A stretch of DNA of 64,000 bases, from assembly GCA_021769725.1 (NCBI GenBank), contig JAETSI010000005.1:1-64000 (forward strand), given 5' to 3'. Below are positions 49,118 through 57,899 of this stretch, piece after piece (the first letter of the stretch is position 1; every line of letters begins with the position of its first letter). This DNA comes from Oscillospiraceae bacterium. GTDB taxonomy: Bacteria > Bacillota > Clostridia > Oscillospirales > Ruminococcaceae. The translations under genes and the position numbers were made by a program. Under the pieces are notes generated by a model. It did not search any database and was not told the origin of the DNA. It was given only the letters and a program-made list of their open reading frames with translations.

Positions 49118-51097
49118 ATGAAAAAACAAAGTAAATTAATTCTCTGCCCGGTGCTGGCAGCTGCCGGATTATGTGCGGCTCTTCCTTTATCAGCATCAGC
49201 AGCAGACAATGAAAACACTGTTGTATCCGAATGGTTCACGGACAGCGACGGAAGAATCTATTACTATGGCGCTGACGGAGAATATGTTACCGGCGAGGAG
49301 ATCATAGATGGTCAGTACTATCTTTTCTCCGCCAACGGAGTTTTGAAAACAGGCTGGCGCACAGTCAACGGTCAGAGATGCTATTTTGATCCGCAGACCG
49401 GAAAGTCCGTTACTGGTTGGATAGACTATTACGGTCAGAAATACTATGTAGCCCCCGGCACCGGAAAAGCATCCGGGAAATTTACAGACAGCGATAATAA
49501 TACATATATTGCCGACGAATATGGTTCGGTGATAACGGAAACGGGCTTCACCGTATACGGCGACGATTGTTTTTATATAAATGAAGACGGAAAAGTACAA
49601 ACGGAAAACACCGTTATCGGAGGAGTTCCATACAATATCGAAGCCGACGGAACGGTAGGCACGGGCTGGCAGAGCGTTTCCGGTCAGCTTTACTATATCA
49701 ACAGCGACGGTTCGGTCATCACCGGCATTGCCGATGTGGACGGCATGAAATATGGATTTGACAACGGTCAGCTTATTTATGGCTGGCTGGAATCGGACGG
49801 TAAAAAATACTACGCCGGCGAAGACGGCATACTTATGACAGGTCTTTTTATGGTAGATAACGAACTCTACTGCTTTGACGATAATTGTGAAATGGTATCA
49901 GGCATACAGAATATCGACGGTAAAACATATTATTTCAACAAGCAGGATGGTACAGCAGAAACCGGCTGGAAAGCTGTAGGAAACAATATGTACTATTTCG
50001 GTGAAGACTACACCGCCGCAACGGATCTTACGCCTATTGACGGAAAGTTATACTATTTCAGCAGCGAAGGCGTTATGCTGACAGGAAGATATACTGTCGG
50101 CGGAAACAAATACTGCTTCGGCGAAGACGGTGCAGCTCTTACAGGTCTCCAGACCATTGAGGATAAGATATACTATTTCAGCGATGAGGGTGTTATGCTG
50201 ACAGGAAGATACATCGTTGGCGGAAACAAATACTGCTTCGGCGAAGACGGTGCGGCTCTTACCGGACTTCAGGTTATTGAAAATAAAACTTATTTATTCG
50301 GCAGCAACGGCATAATGCAGTTTGGCTGGCAAACCTCCGGAAACAATACGTACTTCTTAACATCCGACGGCTCTGCTGCGAAGGGCTGGGTATCCATAAG
50401 CGGGAAAACATATTTCTTCAACAATGAGTGTGTTATGCTCACCGGACGCCAGATCATTGAGGGCAACAAGTATTATCTTGCTGCCGACGGTTCTGTTCAG
50501 ACGGGTTTCCAGACTCTTGACGACGGTACTTACTACTTCGGCACAGATGGAAAAATGCTGATTGGCTGGCAGACTATCAACAACAAAAAATACTACTTCT
50601 ACAGTGACGGAAAAATGGCAAAAAGCACCCGCATAGACGGTTACAATCTCGGCGGAGACGGCGTTGCTACACCTATGTCAGACGTCCAGAAAAAAGCAGC
50701 GGCTATTATCGCTTCTATAGGAAAAACTCCTGACGCTGTTTTTAATTATGTAAGAAGTCACAACAGATATAATTACATTGAAGCCACAAGATCACTTGCC
50801 CAGATCCAGGCTATGGGTTGGAGCTATTTTGCAAACTATGCCATGAACAACAGAAATATTGTCTGCTACTATTTTGCAGCTATTACCGACGTGCTCTTCC
50901 AGGAGGCAGGTCTCCGGTCAAGAATCGTTTACGGTACAGGTACAGGTACAGGAGAACATTACTGGAATCAGGTATACATCAACGGCGGATGGACAAATTA
51001 CGACACCTGCAACGGATTTGCAAATGTCACCGACGCATATCTTAAATCACTTACATACGAATTTAAACAATACATCAACGCTGACTTCAGAAAATAA
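49118..51097 (+). CDS. Secreted cell-wall-binding repeat protein with transglutaminase-like domain
   Basis: A 659-aa exported protein. The signal peptide is 1-28 (cleavage near SASA-AD). Residues 35-510 hold about twenty glucan/choline-binding type repeats of about 20 aa (GxYYF...DGxxxTGWQ), which attach proteins to wall polymers. Residues 525-659 are a transglutaminase-like fold with the triad C583 (RNIVCYYFA), H614 (GEHYWNQVY) and D629 (TNYDTC). This architecture fits an anchored protease or cross-linker acting on the envelope or food polysaccharide surface. ATG 49118 follows GGAG. It is the first gene of a surface operon; the next gene starts 15 nt on. Confidence 0.9.
   Translation: MKKQSKLILCPVLAAAGLCAALPLSASAADNENTVVSEWFTDSDGRIYYYGADGEYVTGEEIIDGQYYLFSANGVLKTGWRTVNGQRCYFDPQTGKSVTGWIDYYGQKYYVAPGTGKASGKFTDSDNNTYIADEYGSVITETGFTVYGDDCFYINEDGKVQTENTVIGGVPYNIEADGTVGTGWQSVSGQLYYINSDGSVITGIADVDGMKYGFDNGQLIYGWLESDGKKYYAGEDGILMTGLFMVDNELYCFDDNCEMVSGIQNIDGKTYYFNKQDGTAETGWKAVGNNMYYFGEDYTAATDLTPIDGKLYYFSSEGVMLTGRYTVGGNKYCFGEDGAALTGLQTIEDKIYYFSDEGVMLTGRYIVGGNKYCFGEDGAALTGLQVIENKTYLFGSNGIMQFGWQTSGNNTYFLTSDGSAAKGWVSISGKTYFFNNECVMLTGRQIIEGNKYYLAADGSVQTGFQTLDDGTYYFGTDGKMLIGWQTINNKKYYFYSDGKMAKSTRIDGYNLGGDGVATPMSDVQKKAAAIIASIGKTPDAVFNYVRSHNRYNYIEATRSLAQIQAMGWSYFANYAMNNRNIVCYYFAAITDVLFQEAGLRSRIVYGTGTGTGEHYWNQVYINGGWTNYDTCNGFANVTDAYLKSLTYEFKQYINADFRK
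50051..50290 (+). repeat. Tandem 120-bp duplication within the repeat protein gene
   Basis: Units starting at 50051 and 50171 both begin TACTATTTCAGC, share GTTATGCTGACAGGAAGATA and a further stretch around AACAAATACTGCTTCGGCGA. The high nucleotide identity compared with the other repeats indicates a recent duplication of a pair of 20-aa repeats. Confidence 0.8.
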
Positions 51098-51112
51098 CCG
51101 GAGGTTTTAAAA

Positions 51113-51898
51113 ATGAATTCCAAAAAAACAATGTTTATCGCAGCAGCCGCATTTCTTGCACTTTCAGCAGCTGCCTGCGGAAAAGTAGATAAAGAAAGTT
51201 CGGACGTCGCTCTCGATATCAATACAGCAACAAGTGATGTTACTGCATCATCAGATGACAGCAGTGATGCAACAGTCACTACATCTGTTACAACATCTGC
51301 CGCTTCGACCAAAGAGGGTGAAACGACCACAAAAAAAGGATATTCTGCAAAACCTAACAATTCTACCCACACAACGGCAGCTCCTAATGCGGCAGAACCG
51401 CCAAAGGCTGATCCCGAACCGGATAATCAGGAGCCGCAAACTCCTCCGGAACCCACACCTGAGCCAACAGATCCACCCACTGATCCTCCTACCGATCCTC
51501 CCACTGAGCCGCCTGTAAATGTAGAGTTCAGCTTCGACAGTCTCCAATCTGATGCTGCTCCGTTTATTTCACAACTGCCGGTACAGTTCACCAAAGGAAG
51601 CGGTGCAGGTTGCGTTACCGGAAATTATGACGTTGTATCGTACAGAAGTCCGGAGATCACAATAGACTGCTATGTTGACGGCGGTATTGAATATATTTTC
51701 AGCGTCACGATAAACGAAAACGTCTGCTCCACGGCTGAAGGAATCACCATCGGCAGCTCAAGAGCGGATGTTGTGGCAGCTTACGGCGCCGGCTTAGGCG
51801 AACCGGATTCTGTTCTCTATAACGACGGAAGCAAGGAACTTTGGATAGACTACAGCGGCGACACTGTTTCCGGTATTCAGTACTATATTGCCGTATAA
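51113..51898 (+). CDS. Lipoprotein with Thr/Pro-rich linker, unknown C-terminal domain
   Basis: A 261-aa lipoprotein. The lipobox is LSAAAC (C at residue 22) after a hydrophobic signal. Residues 30-135 are a Ser/Thr then Pro/Thr/Glu linker (PTDPPTDPPTDPPTEPP) typical of wall-spanning spacers. Residues 140-261 form a beta-rich domain (EFSFDSLQSDAAPFISQLP, GAGCVTGNYDVVSYRSPEI, AEGITIGSSRADVVAAYG) resembling small NTF2- or BamE-like domains of Firmicutes lipoproteins, not assigned. GGAGG ribosome site. It lies in the surface operon, 15 nt after the repeat protein and 12 nt before the MBOAT gene. Confidence 0.8.
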   Translation: MNSKKTMFIAAAAFLALSAAACGKVDKESSDVALDINTATSDVTASSDDSSDATVTTSVTTSAASTKEGETTTKKGYSAKPNNSTHTTAAPNAAEPPKADPEPDNQEPQTPPEPTPEPTDPPTDPPTDPPTEPPVNVEFSFDSLQSDAAPFISQLPVQFTKGSGAGCVTGNYDVVSYRSPEITIDCYVDGGIEYIFSVTINENVCSTAEGITIGSSRADVVAAYGAGLGEPDSVLYNDGSKELWIDYSGDTVSGIQYYIAV

Positions 51899-51910
51899 GG
51901 AGGAACTGTT

Positions 51911-53323
51911 TTGGTTTTCAGCAGTCCTGTATTCCTTTTTATATTTCTGACGTCGGTATATATCCTTTACAGAATAATCCCGACGATCACTGCCAAAAAT
52001 ATTCTGCTGCTTGTTTTCAGCATAGCTTTCTATACTTACGGCGAACCAAAAGCTGTCATTCTCATGATATTATCGATCTTCATGAACTATTTCTTTGGTC
52101 TTGCCATGAAAAAGAGGAACAAGTTCCGCAAGCCAATTTTAGGACTTGCAGTAACAGCCAATCTCCTTATGCTGGGAATATTCAAGTATGCAGGTTTCGG
52201 CGCACAAATGCTGAACAAACTTCCGCTTGTCAGCGTTTCAATACCTAATATTGCCCTGCCCATAGGCATATCATTCTATACATTTCAGGCTATGTCATAC
52301 GTCATTGACGCTTACAAAGAGCCGAGATATATCCAGAATAATCTGTATAAACTGGCTCTTTACATAACTTTTTTTCCACAGCTTGTTGCCGGTCCTATCG
52401 TAAAATACTATGACTTTGCACATCAGATCGACAAGCGGAAATGCACTCCGGAACGCACGGCGCAGGGGATGAGACGGTTTATAACCGGACTTTCAAAAAA
52501 GCTCCTTATTGCCAATACAATGGCTCTTGCCGCAGACTATGTATACGGTCTGGATACGGCGGAGCTGACTCTTCCCCTCGCATGGCTTGGAGCAGTGTCA
52601 TATCTTTTCCAGATATACTTCGATTTCAGCGGATACAGCGATATGGCTATCGGTCTGGGAGCAATGTTCGGTTTCGATTTTCGTGAGAACTTCAATTACC
52701 CGTATATTTCCCAGAGTATCCAGGAATTCTGGCGGCGGTGGCATATTTCCGTCTCCACCTGGTTCAAAGAGTATCTCTATATTCCTCTGGGCGGCAACAG
52801 AAAAGGCAAATTCCGGACAGCGGTCAACAGGATAATCGTATTCTTCTGTACAGGTCTCTGGCACGGCGCAAGCCTGAATTTTATCGTCTGGGGACTTCTC
52901 AACGGAGCGTTCCTGCTGCTGGAATCGGCAAAGATCATTAATGTACAGAAACTGCCTCGTTTTTTCAGACACTTCTACACAATATTTGTTACAATCATTG
53001 CATTCGTGTTTTTCCGTGCCGATACATTAAGCGAAGCCTGCCGGTTTATCGGCAGAATGTTCATACCCGACTTCGGAAAAGTAGGATATACCATGTTCAT
53101 GAGTCAGCTTACGCCGATGTATCTCATAATGTTGGCAGCGGCAGTTCTTTTCTCCCTGCCAATCATCAGGACAGTTCCGGAAAAACTGAAAGCCGCCGGC
53201 TATGTCAGAGCGCTTGACGTGACTGAAACCGTATCATATATCGTTTCCCTTGGCCTTCTGGCGCTTTGCATCGTCACACTTTCGTCGTCGTCATACAACC
53301 CGTTCATTTATTTCAGGTTTTAG
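51911..53323 (+). CDS. MBOAT family O-acyltransferase (AlgI/DltB-like)
   Basis: A 470-aa polytopic membrane protein with about ten hydrophobic segments. Family landmarks: the N-terminal FLIFLTSVYILYRIIP-like start, IALPIGISFYTFQAMSYVIDAY, FFPQLVAGPIVKY, YFDFSGYSDMAIGLG, FWRRWHISVSTWFKEYLYIPLGG and the catalytic His in FCTGLWHGASLNFIVWG. It moves acyl groups (usually acetyl) across the membrane to a polysaccharide or wall polymer. The start is TTG 51911, decided by AAGGAGG 8 nt upstream and the lack of a nearby ATG. The following gene is its usual DHHW/AlgJ-like partner. Confidence 0.92.
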   Translation: MVFSSPVFLFIFLTSVYILYRIIPTITAKNILLLVFSIAFYTYGEPKAVILMILSIFMNYFFGLAMKKRNKFRKPILGLAVTANLLMLGIFKYAGFGAQMLNKLPLVSVSIPNIALPIGISFYTFQAMSYVIDAYKEPRYIQNNLYKLALYITFFPQLVAGPIVKYYDFAHQIDKRKCTPERTAQGMRRFITGLSKKLLIANTMALAADYVYGLDTAELTLPLAWLGAVSYLFQIYFDFSGYSDMAIGLGAMFGFDFRENFNYPYISQSIQEFWRRWHISVSTWFKEYLYIPLGGNRKGKFRTAVNRIIVFFCTGLWHGASLNFIVWGLLNGAFLLLESAKIINVQKLPRFFRHFYTIFVTIIAFVFFRADTLSEACRFIGRMFIPDFGKVGYTMFMSQLTPMYLIMLAAAVLFSLPIIRTVPEKLKAAGYVRALDVTETVSYIVSLGLLALCIVTLSSSSYNPFIYFRF

Positions 53324-53334
53324 GAGGCGGCATA

Positions 53335-54741
53335 ATGAAGAAAAACTTACTTTATACAATATACTCGGCTGTCTTTATAGGAATGTGTCTTGTTCCATCA
53401 GCGCTTATGCCGTTTGTAAAGAGTGACACAAACAAGGAAAAAAGGAAATCTGCCGAAGCTCCCAGACTGACCGATGAAGACGGAAAACTTAATTTCGGAT
53501 TTTTTGAAGACTTTGAGAATTACTTTTCCGATCATTTTGCTTTCCGGCAGCAGCTGGTGACAGCAGACGGCAGGATCAAGACCGCTGTTTTCGCAACATC
53601 TCCGAACAAGGATGTCATAGCCGGAAAGAACGGCTGGCTCTACTACGGCGAGACGCTTGACGACTATTTGCATATCAATACCCTCAGCGAGCGTTCTGTC
53701 GCTAATATAAGCCATAATCTTGATATGATAAACGATTACTGTGAGGAAAACGGCGCACAGTTCGTATTTACCGTAGCCCCCAACAAGAATTCCGTTTATC
53801 CCCAGTATATGCCGTCTCACTACGTTGAAAGCGGTCAGTCCGGCAACTACGACAGGCTTGTGGAAGCCATGAAAAGCAAGTCTTACTGGATCGATATGAA
53901 AGAGACGCTGAAAAATACAAAATCCGGCATTCCGCTGTATCACAAAACCGATACACACTGGAACAATATGGGTGCTTATGTCGGTCATGTACGGCTTATG
54001 GCAACGCTCGGCAAAGAAGCCTGTCCCGCCGGAACTTCATGGTACACAAAAAACAACGCTCGTCTGGGCGATCTTGCGGCTATGATCTATCCTGCGGAGG
54101 ACGCAAAGGATACACAGGTCTACAACGACTATCAGTTTACCTACAGCTATGGCAGAACTTTCCGCCGCCTTGACGATATGACAATAACAACAAAATGCAG
54201 CGGCAAAGAGGGCAGTCTGAAAATGTTCCGTGATTCCTACGGAGAGGCAATTCTTCCCTATATGGCAGAATGCTTCGGCAGCGCTGAATTTTCACGTTTT
54301 GTTCCCTATGAGCTGTACACCGTCAGCGGAAGCTCTGTAATCATTGAGATCGTTGAACGCAACCTTGGTGATCTCCAGAAGTATGCGCCGATCATGCCCG
54401 CACCGGAGACTGAACCGGACAATATGATTTCCACCGAATCATACAGCAGTGATGATATTATTGCCGAAACCGAAACCAACGGCGGTATGATACATATCTT
54501 CGGCGAACTTCCTCCGGAGTTTTTCAGCGGCAGTTTCACTGAGATCTACATCAGCTGCGGCGGACGGACTTTCAAAGCTTTCAACTGCTTCGAAGATAAG
54601 CTCCTTAACCGTGAAGACGAAATAAGCGACCGTGGATTCTCCCTTTATCTGCCGCCGGAACATCAGCTTCCAGAAGACGGCAAAATAACAATAATGGCTG
54701 TAAGCAGCGGAAAAACTGTTTCAGCTGATGTACAGTTATAA
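53335..54741 (+). CDS. DHHW/AlgX-J-like O-acetylation partner protein
   Basis: A 468-aa protein: N-terminal anchor (LLYTIYSAVFIGMCLVPSAL) then an extracytoplasmic SGNH-like domain. The DHHW motif is YHKTDTHWNNMGAY (near 205), the expected nucleophile Ser segment is MFRDSYGEAI (near 300), and GENG-type WLYYGETLDDYL lies near 105. Such proteins pass acetyl from MBOAT to a glycan. The C-terminal 100 residues (after 365) are an extra domain with IYISCGGRTFKAFNC. ATG 53335 has AGGAGG upstream. It is cotranscribed with the MBOAT gene 11 nt before it. Confidence 0.87.
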   Translation: MKKNLLYTIYSAVFIGMCLVPSALMPFVKSDTNKEKRKSAEAPRLTDEDGKLNFGFFEDFENYFSDHFAFRQQLVTADGRIKTAVFATSPNKDVIAGKNGWLYYGETLDDYLHINTLSERSVANISHNLDMINDYCEENGAQFVFTVAPNKNSVYPQYMPSHYVESGQSGNYDRLVEAMKSKSYWIDMKETLKNTKSGIPLYHKTDTHWNNMGAYVGHVRLMATLGKEACPAGTSWYTKNNARLGDLAAMIYPAEDAKDTQVYNDYQFTYSYGRTFRRLDDMTITTKCSGKEGSLKMFRDSYGEAILPYMAECFGSAEFSRFVPYELYTVSGSSVIIEIVERNLGDLQKYAPIMPAPETEPDNMISTESYSSDDIIAETETNGGMIHIFGELPPEFFSGSFTEIYISCGGRTFKAFNCFEDKLLNREDEISDRGFSLYLPPEHQLPEDGKITIMAVSSGKTVSADVQL

Positions 54742-54765
54742 TAAAAGAAAAGAGTAGTGATATAT

Positions 54766-55551
54766 ATGAAATCAAGCAGAGCAGCAGCGTTTTTTACCGC
54801 AGCAGTCATGGCGGCAATGCCGGCAGGAACTATATCATTCGCAGAGAATTCTGCCAGTCAGTCTCCTGTTTATACTGACTTCAACGAAAACGATGTGAAC
54901 GGCAGAGTAATTATCGAACTTCCGGACGGCGTGACGGCTCACGTGGAAATTACTTTTGACTCTCCAGAAGGAAAGGGATTGCCATACTACAGCAGCGATA
55001 TATCGGGTTCTGCCGAAGCAGGAATTTTCGACATTGAAGGCAGAGACAAAACAGATGACGATTACCGTACATATAATCTATCCGTTTCTTTTGAGGGCGG
55101 TCAGTACGGCAGAACCGGAGAAATTACCGATACGTTCACGGTTTATGACCCGAACGATAATCCTGACAGCTTTACCAATTTTGAATACGTATTTACCGCC
55201 GATGACGCTTTTGCCGTAAAACCGGCTGAACTTACAGAAGATACCTATTTCGGCGGAGATGCCGGAGATTATGTCAGTCACAAGGAATATACACTTCATC
55301 TGGGACTTATGCTGGGAGACGTTACCTGCGACGGGATAATCACAGGCTCGGATGCAACAACGGTACTGGTCGAATATACTTTACTTTCGTCCTCCGATAA
55401 TCCGAAATTGACGTTCAGCACCTATCAGAATCATGCAGCTGACGTAACGCATGACGGCATCATTACCGGTTCGGATGCTACAAAGATTCTCCAGTACTAC
55501 ACCCTGCTTTCTTCAAATGAAGGCATTGTTCCCGACTGGGACAAGATTTAA
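54766..55551 (+). CDS. Secreted protein with C-terminal type I dockerin
   Basis: A 261-aa exported protein. A signal peptide (about 1-27, ending SFA) is followed by an unrecognised beta-rich region (30-180). The C-terminal dockerin has two repeats: GDVTCDGIITGSDATTVLVEYTLL and ADVTHDGIITGSDATKILQYYTLL. Dockerins dock onto cohesins of a scaffoldin or the cell surface. The N-terminal module has no known catalytic motif. ATG 54766 is chosen because AAAGAG sits 11 nt upstream; the in-frame GTG 9 nt earlier is too close to it. It is a member of the surface operon. Confidence 0.85.
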   Translation: MKSSRAAAFFTAAVMAAMPAGTISFAENSASQSPVYTDFNENDVNGRVIIELPDGVTAHVEITFDSPEGKGLPYYSSDISGSAEAGIFDIEGRDKTDDDYRTYNLSVSFEGGQYGRTGEITDTFTVYDPNDNPDSFTNFEYVFTADDAFAVKPAELTEDTYFGGDAGDYVSHKEYTLHLGLMLGDVTCDGIITGSDATTVLVEYTLLSSSDNPKLTFSTYQNHAADVTHDGIITGSDATKILQYYTLLSSNEGIVPDWDKI

Positions 55552-55565
55552 TTCGGAGGTAAAAA

Positions 55566-55820
55566 ATGAAATATACATACAAGCCCACAATGGTTTGCGC
55601 TCAACAGATCAGCTTCAATATTGACGGAAATATTATTTCAAACGTTTCCTTTATAGGGGGCTGCAACGGTAATCTCAAAGCTGTTTCAAAACTGGTTGAC
55701 GGCATGACAGTGGAAGAAATTGAAAATAAGCTCAAAGGCAATCTTTGCGGCAGAAAACCAACGTCCTGCGCTGATCAGCTGGCAATAGCCGTTCGCAAGG
55801 CATATGAAGAAAACATCTGA
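55566..55820 (+). CDS. TSCPD domain protein
   Basis: An 84-aa protein of the TSCPD family (TIGR03905-like): CAQQISFNIDGNIISNVSFIGGCNGNLKAVSKLVDGM, ending TSCADQLAIAVRKAYEE. The name motif is TSCAD here. The domain also occurs at the C-terminus of some ribonucleotide reductases; the stand-alone function is unknown. ATG 55566 follows CGGAGG. It ends the surface operon. Confidence 0.92.
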   Translation: MKYTYKPTMVCAQQISFNIDGNIISNVSFIGGCNGNLKAVSKLVDGMTVEEIENKLKGNLCGRKPTSCADQLAIAVRKAYEENI

Positions 55821-55853
55821 CTTTTTTATTGGGATCCTCTCCCTACACCAATG

Positions 55854-55879
55854 CCAAAGGGGAATACATCCCCCTTTGG
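55854..55879. repeat. Hairpin CCAAAGGGG / CCCCTTTGG, dispersed-repeat-like
   Basis: A 9-bp stem with an 8-nt loop after the TSCPD gene, related in sequence to 57651-57675. It may serve as the operon terminator (TTATTTATTATTTTT follows after ten bases). Confidence 0.6.
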
Positions 55880-55919
55880 AAAACCATTATTTATTATTTT
55901 TAAAATTAGTTATATTGTC

Positions 55920-55948
55920 TTGACGAAAAATATATAATGTTGTATAAT
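55920..55948 (+). promoter_or_regulatory. Promoter of the transpeptidase lipoprotein gene
   Basis: TTGACG (55920-55925), 17-nt spacer, TATAAT (55943-55948), 57 nt before the ATG. Confidence 0.85.
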
Positions 55949-56004
55949 GAAAATGTATTCACATTCTTTTTGTGGAATAATATAAAGATAATCTGGAGAA
56001 AACA

Positions 56005-57552
56005 ATGAAACGTAAAATTAAAAAAACAATTGCGGCTGCAATTTCCGTATTCATGCTGTCTGCATCAGCATCCTGTACATCAAGTGTCAACCGTGCAGAC
56101 AACGATAACAATGAAAACAATGATGTTTTCAATTCCGTTTCGAGATACGACGGAAATATTCCAACGACCGGAAACGCAGACCCCGGAGACGCCCCTGTTT
56201 CAACAACCGTGACCACCACAGTCACTACACAAACTACTACTACTACAACTACCGCTCCTCCGGTAGCAAAGGGAAACCTCTATGATTCCAACGGTGATCT
56301 GCTGATGTCCAGCCAGCGTGACGAAACCGGTAAGGAAGTCCGCTTTTCATCAGAAAATCAGGGATATAAAATGGCTTTCGGAAATATTCTTAGCGAGACC
56401 TCCGGCGGCTTTGACTGCACTTTTGAAGATATATTAAGGAAAGACAATCCTTCAGCCGTAAACGGTGACCCTGAGGTGGGACAATCTATACAGCTTACCC
56501 TGGATGCGGACGTTCAGACCGCTATTTATCAGTATATGCAGACCAACAACCTTATCGGATCGGCTGTTGTTATGAGGAATGACGGCTCAATACTTGCAGA
56601 GGTATCATATCCGTCTTATGATCCGGATCTGCTTATTTCCGACCCGAACTACATCAATACTCTCCCCGGAGGCGCCTGTGTGAACAAGGCTTTCCAGAAT
56701 GCTACTCCCGGTTCCTGCTTTAAGATAATGTCCGAAGTCCTTTGCGACAAGCACGGAATAACTTCCCTGTACGACGACGGAACATGGACGGACGATGGCT
56801 CGACTATCGTAAACTGGGATCATGATACCGGATATTATCCGATCCCAGAACGCACTCTTAATGCGGCATTCGTTAATTCCAGCAATATATTTTTCGCAAA
56901 AGCATTCCAGCAATTAGGCACGCAGACTGTTCTTGACGATTTGGGCACTATATTCAATTTTGGCCCTGGATACGAAATATGGTGTGATTTCGGCTCACTG
57001 GAAAACAACATTGAGATTTACTGCAACGACGATCTAAGACGAAGCGCTTTCGGGCAGTCATATGTCCGCACTTGCCCGCTATATCTTGCGGCTTTGGGCA
57101 GAGAAGCTGTTTTCGGAGATATGGTAAAGCCCTTTGTTATAAGAAATATCGTTGATACCAATGACTTCTATACTGTACTTGAACAAGGAAGCACTCCATT
57201 TGAAGTTATCGGATCTATTCCACAGGAATACAGACAGAATCTTCTGAACGGCATGAGCGGCGTTGCTTCAAATCTGGGCATTTATGTTCCTGACGGCTAC
57301 CAGCTTTACGCCAAGACTGGAACCGCCGAAACAGGCGCAGGAGATTATCTTTACATAACAGGCTGCGTAAGGAACGTCAACGATAACGGAAGCTGCATCG
57401 GTGCAATGAGCGACTACAGCGACTATAGGGCTGCCGGAGGTTCATATACTATCGTCATGCAGATACAGAACCCACAGGATCATAATTTCAGCTTTGCCAG
57501 CGAATCAGCTTACTACTATAAAGGAATAATTGATATTGTTTTTAGTTATTAA
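56005..57552 (+). CDS. Lipoprotein penicillin-binding transpeptidase-like protein
   Basis: A 515-aa protein. The lipobox-like SASASC (C at about 29) replaces the usual transmembrane anchor. A Thr-rich linker (TTTVTTQTTTTTTT) leads to a transpeptidase domain with S237-x2-K240 (TPGSCFKIM), S292-S-N294 (NSSNIFFA) and K437-T-G (YAKTGTAETG). All active-site motifs of class B PBPs are present, but the N-terminal dimerisation domain is absent; residues 85-150 are a short substitute. It should cross-link peptidoglycan or act as a beta-lactam-sensing decoy at the membrane surface. ATG 56005 follows CTGGAGAA. It is a single gene between a consensus-like promoter and a strong terminator. Confidence 0.87.
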   Translation: MKRKIKKTIAAAISVFMLSASASCTSSVNRADNDNNENNDVFNSVSRYDGNIPTTGNADPGDAPVSTTVTTTVTTQTTTTTTTAPPVAKGNLYDSNGDLLMSSQRDETGKEVRFSSENQGYKMAFGNILSETSGGFDCTFEDILRKDNPSAVNGDPEVGQSIQLTLDADVQTAIYQYMQTNNLIGSAVVMRNDGSILAEVSYPSYDPDLLISDPNYINTLPGGACVNKAFQNATPGSCFKIMSEVLCDKHGITSLYDDGTWTDDGSTIVNWDHDTGYYPIPERTLNAAFVNSSNIFFAKAFQQLGTQTVLDDLGTIFNFGPGYEIWCDFGSLENNIEIYCNDDLRRSAFGQSYVRTCPLYLAALGREAVFGDMVKPFVIRNIVDTNDFYTVLEQGSTPFEVIGSIPQEYRQNLLNGMSGVASNLGIYVPDGYQLYAKTGTAETGAGDYLYITGCVRNVNDNGSCIGAMSDYSDYRAAGGSYTIVMQIQNPQDHNFSFASESAYYYKGIIDIVFSY

Positions 57553-57580
57553 AAAATTCCCCGCATATGCGGGGAATTTT
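57553..57580 (+). terminator. Strong terminator of the transpeptidase gene
   Basis: A near-perfect palindrome, stem AAAATTCCCCGC / GCGGGGAATTTT with a T run, directly after the stop codon. Confidence 0.9.
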
Positions 57581-57840
57581 TATGCCGAAAAACTAAGGAA
57601 CACCCAAAGACTGTATGTAGAACTTTGCCCACACTCTACCCAGAGACACTGCCAAAGGGAGATTATCCCTTTGGCATCCCGATATCAGTTAAAAAGTACT
57701 TTTTCTACACTCTGACCGCTCTGATTAATTCAGTGCGACTCCTTTTTTAAAAAGGCAAGAAAATATAAGAAAAGAAGCGAAATAAGATGATAACATTAAA
57801 AAAATCTATAATTAGTCCCAGAATTGTCTTTAGACGCCGT
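57581..57840. other. Intergenic stretch with a dispersed hairpin
   Basis: Part of the 347-nt gap between the transpeptidase and DUF1836 genes. Apart from the hairpin at 57651-57675 I see no gene, ribosome site or promoter until 57841. Confidence 0.55.
57651..57675. repeat. Hairpin GCCAAAGGGA / TCCCTTTGGC
   Basis: A 10-bp perfect stem with a 5-nt loop in an intergenic region, preceded by CCCAGAGACACT. Stem and left flank resemble 55854-55879 (preceded by CCCTACACCAAT), suggesting a dispersed palindromic repeat family. Confidence 0.65.
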
Positions 57841-57869
57841 TTGAGGTTCATATGAACTTATGATATAAT
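57841..57869 (+). promoter_or_regulatory. Promoter of DUF1836/SPFH operon with central palindrome
   Basis: TTGAGG (57841-57846), 17-nt spacer, TATAAT (57864-57869). Between them lies the 12-bp perfect palindrome GTTCATATGAAC (57846-57857), the right place for a repressor. The DUF1836 protein has an N-terminal HTH and is the obvious candidate. Confidence 0.75.
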
Positions 57870-57899
57870 CATATCATCGTAAGAAAGGAGGATGTGATC

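Noticed and set aside
49196-49600. 134-aa minus-strand frame in the wall-binding repeat gene
   Set aside because: Shadow of the repetitive codons of the plus-strand gene.
50051-50290. CRISPR-like regular repeats
   Set aside because: The repeats are in-frame coding units of a wall-binding protein with no unique spacers of fixed size; no CRISPR array or cas gene was found in the window.
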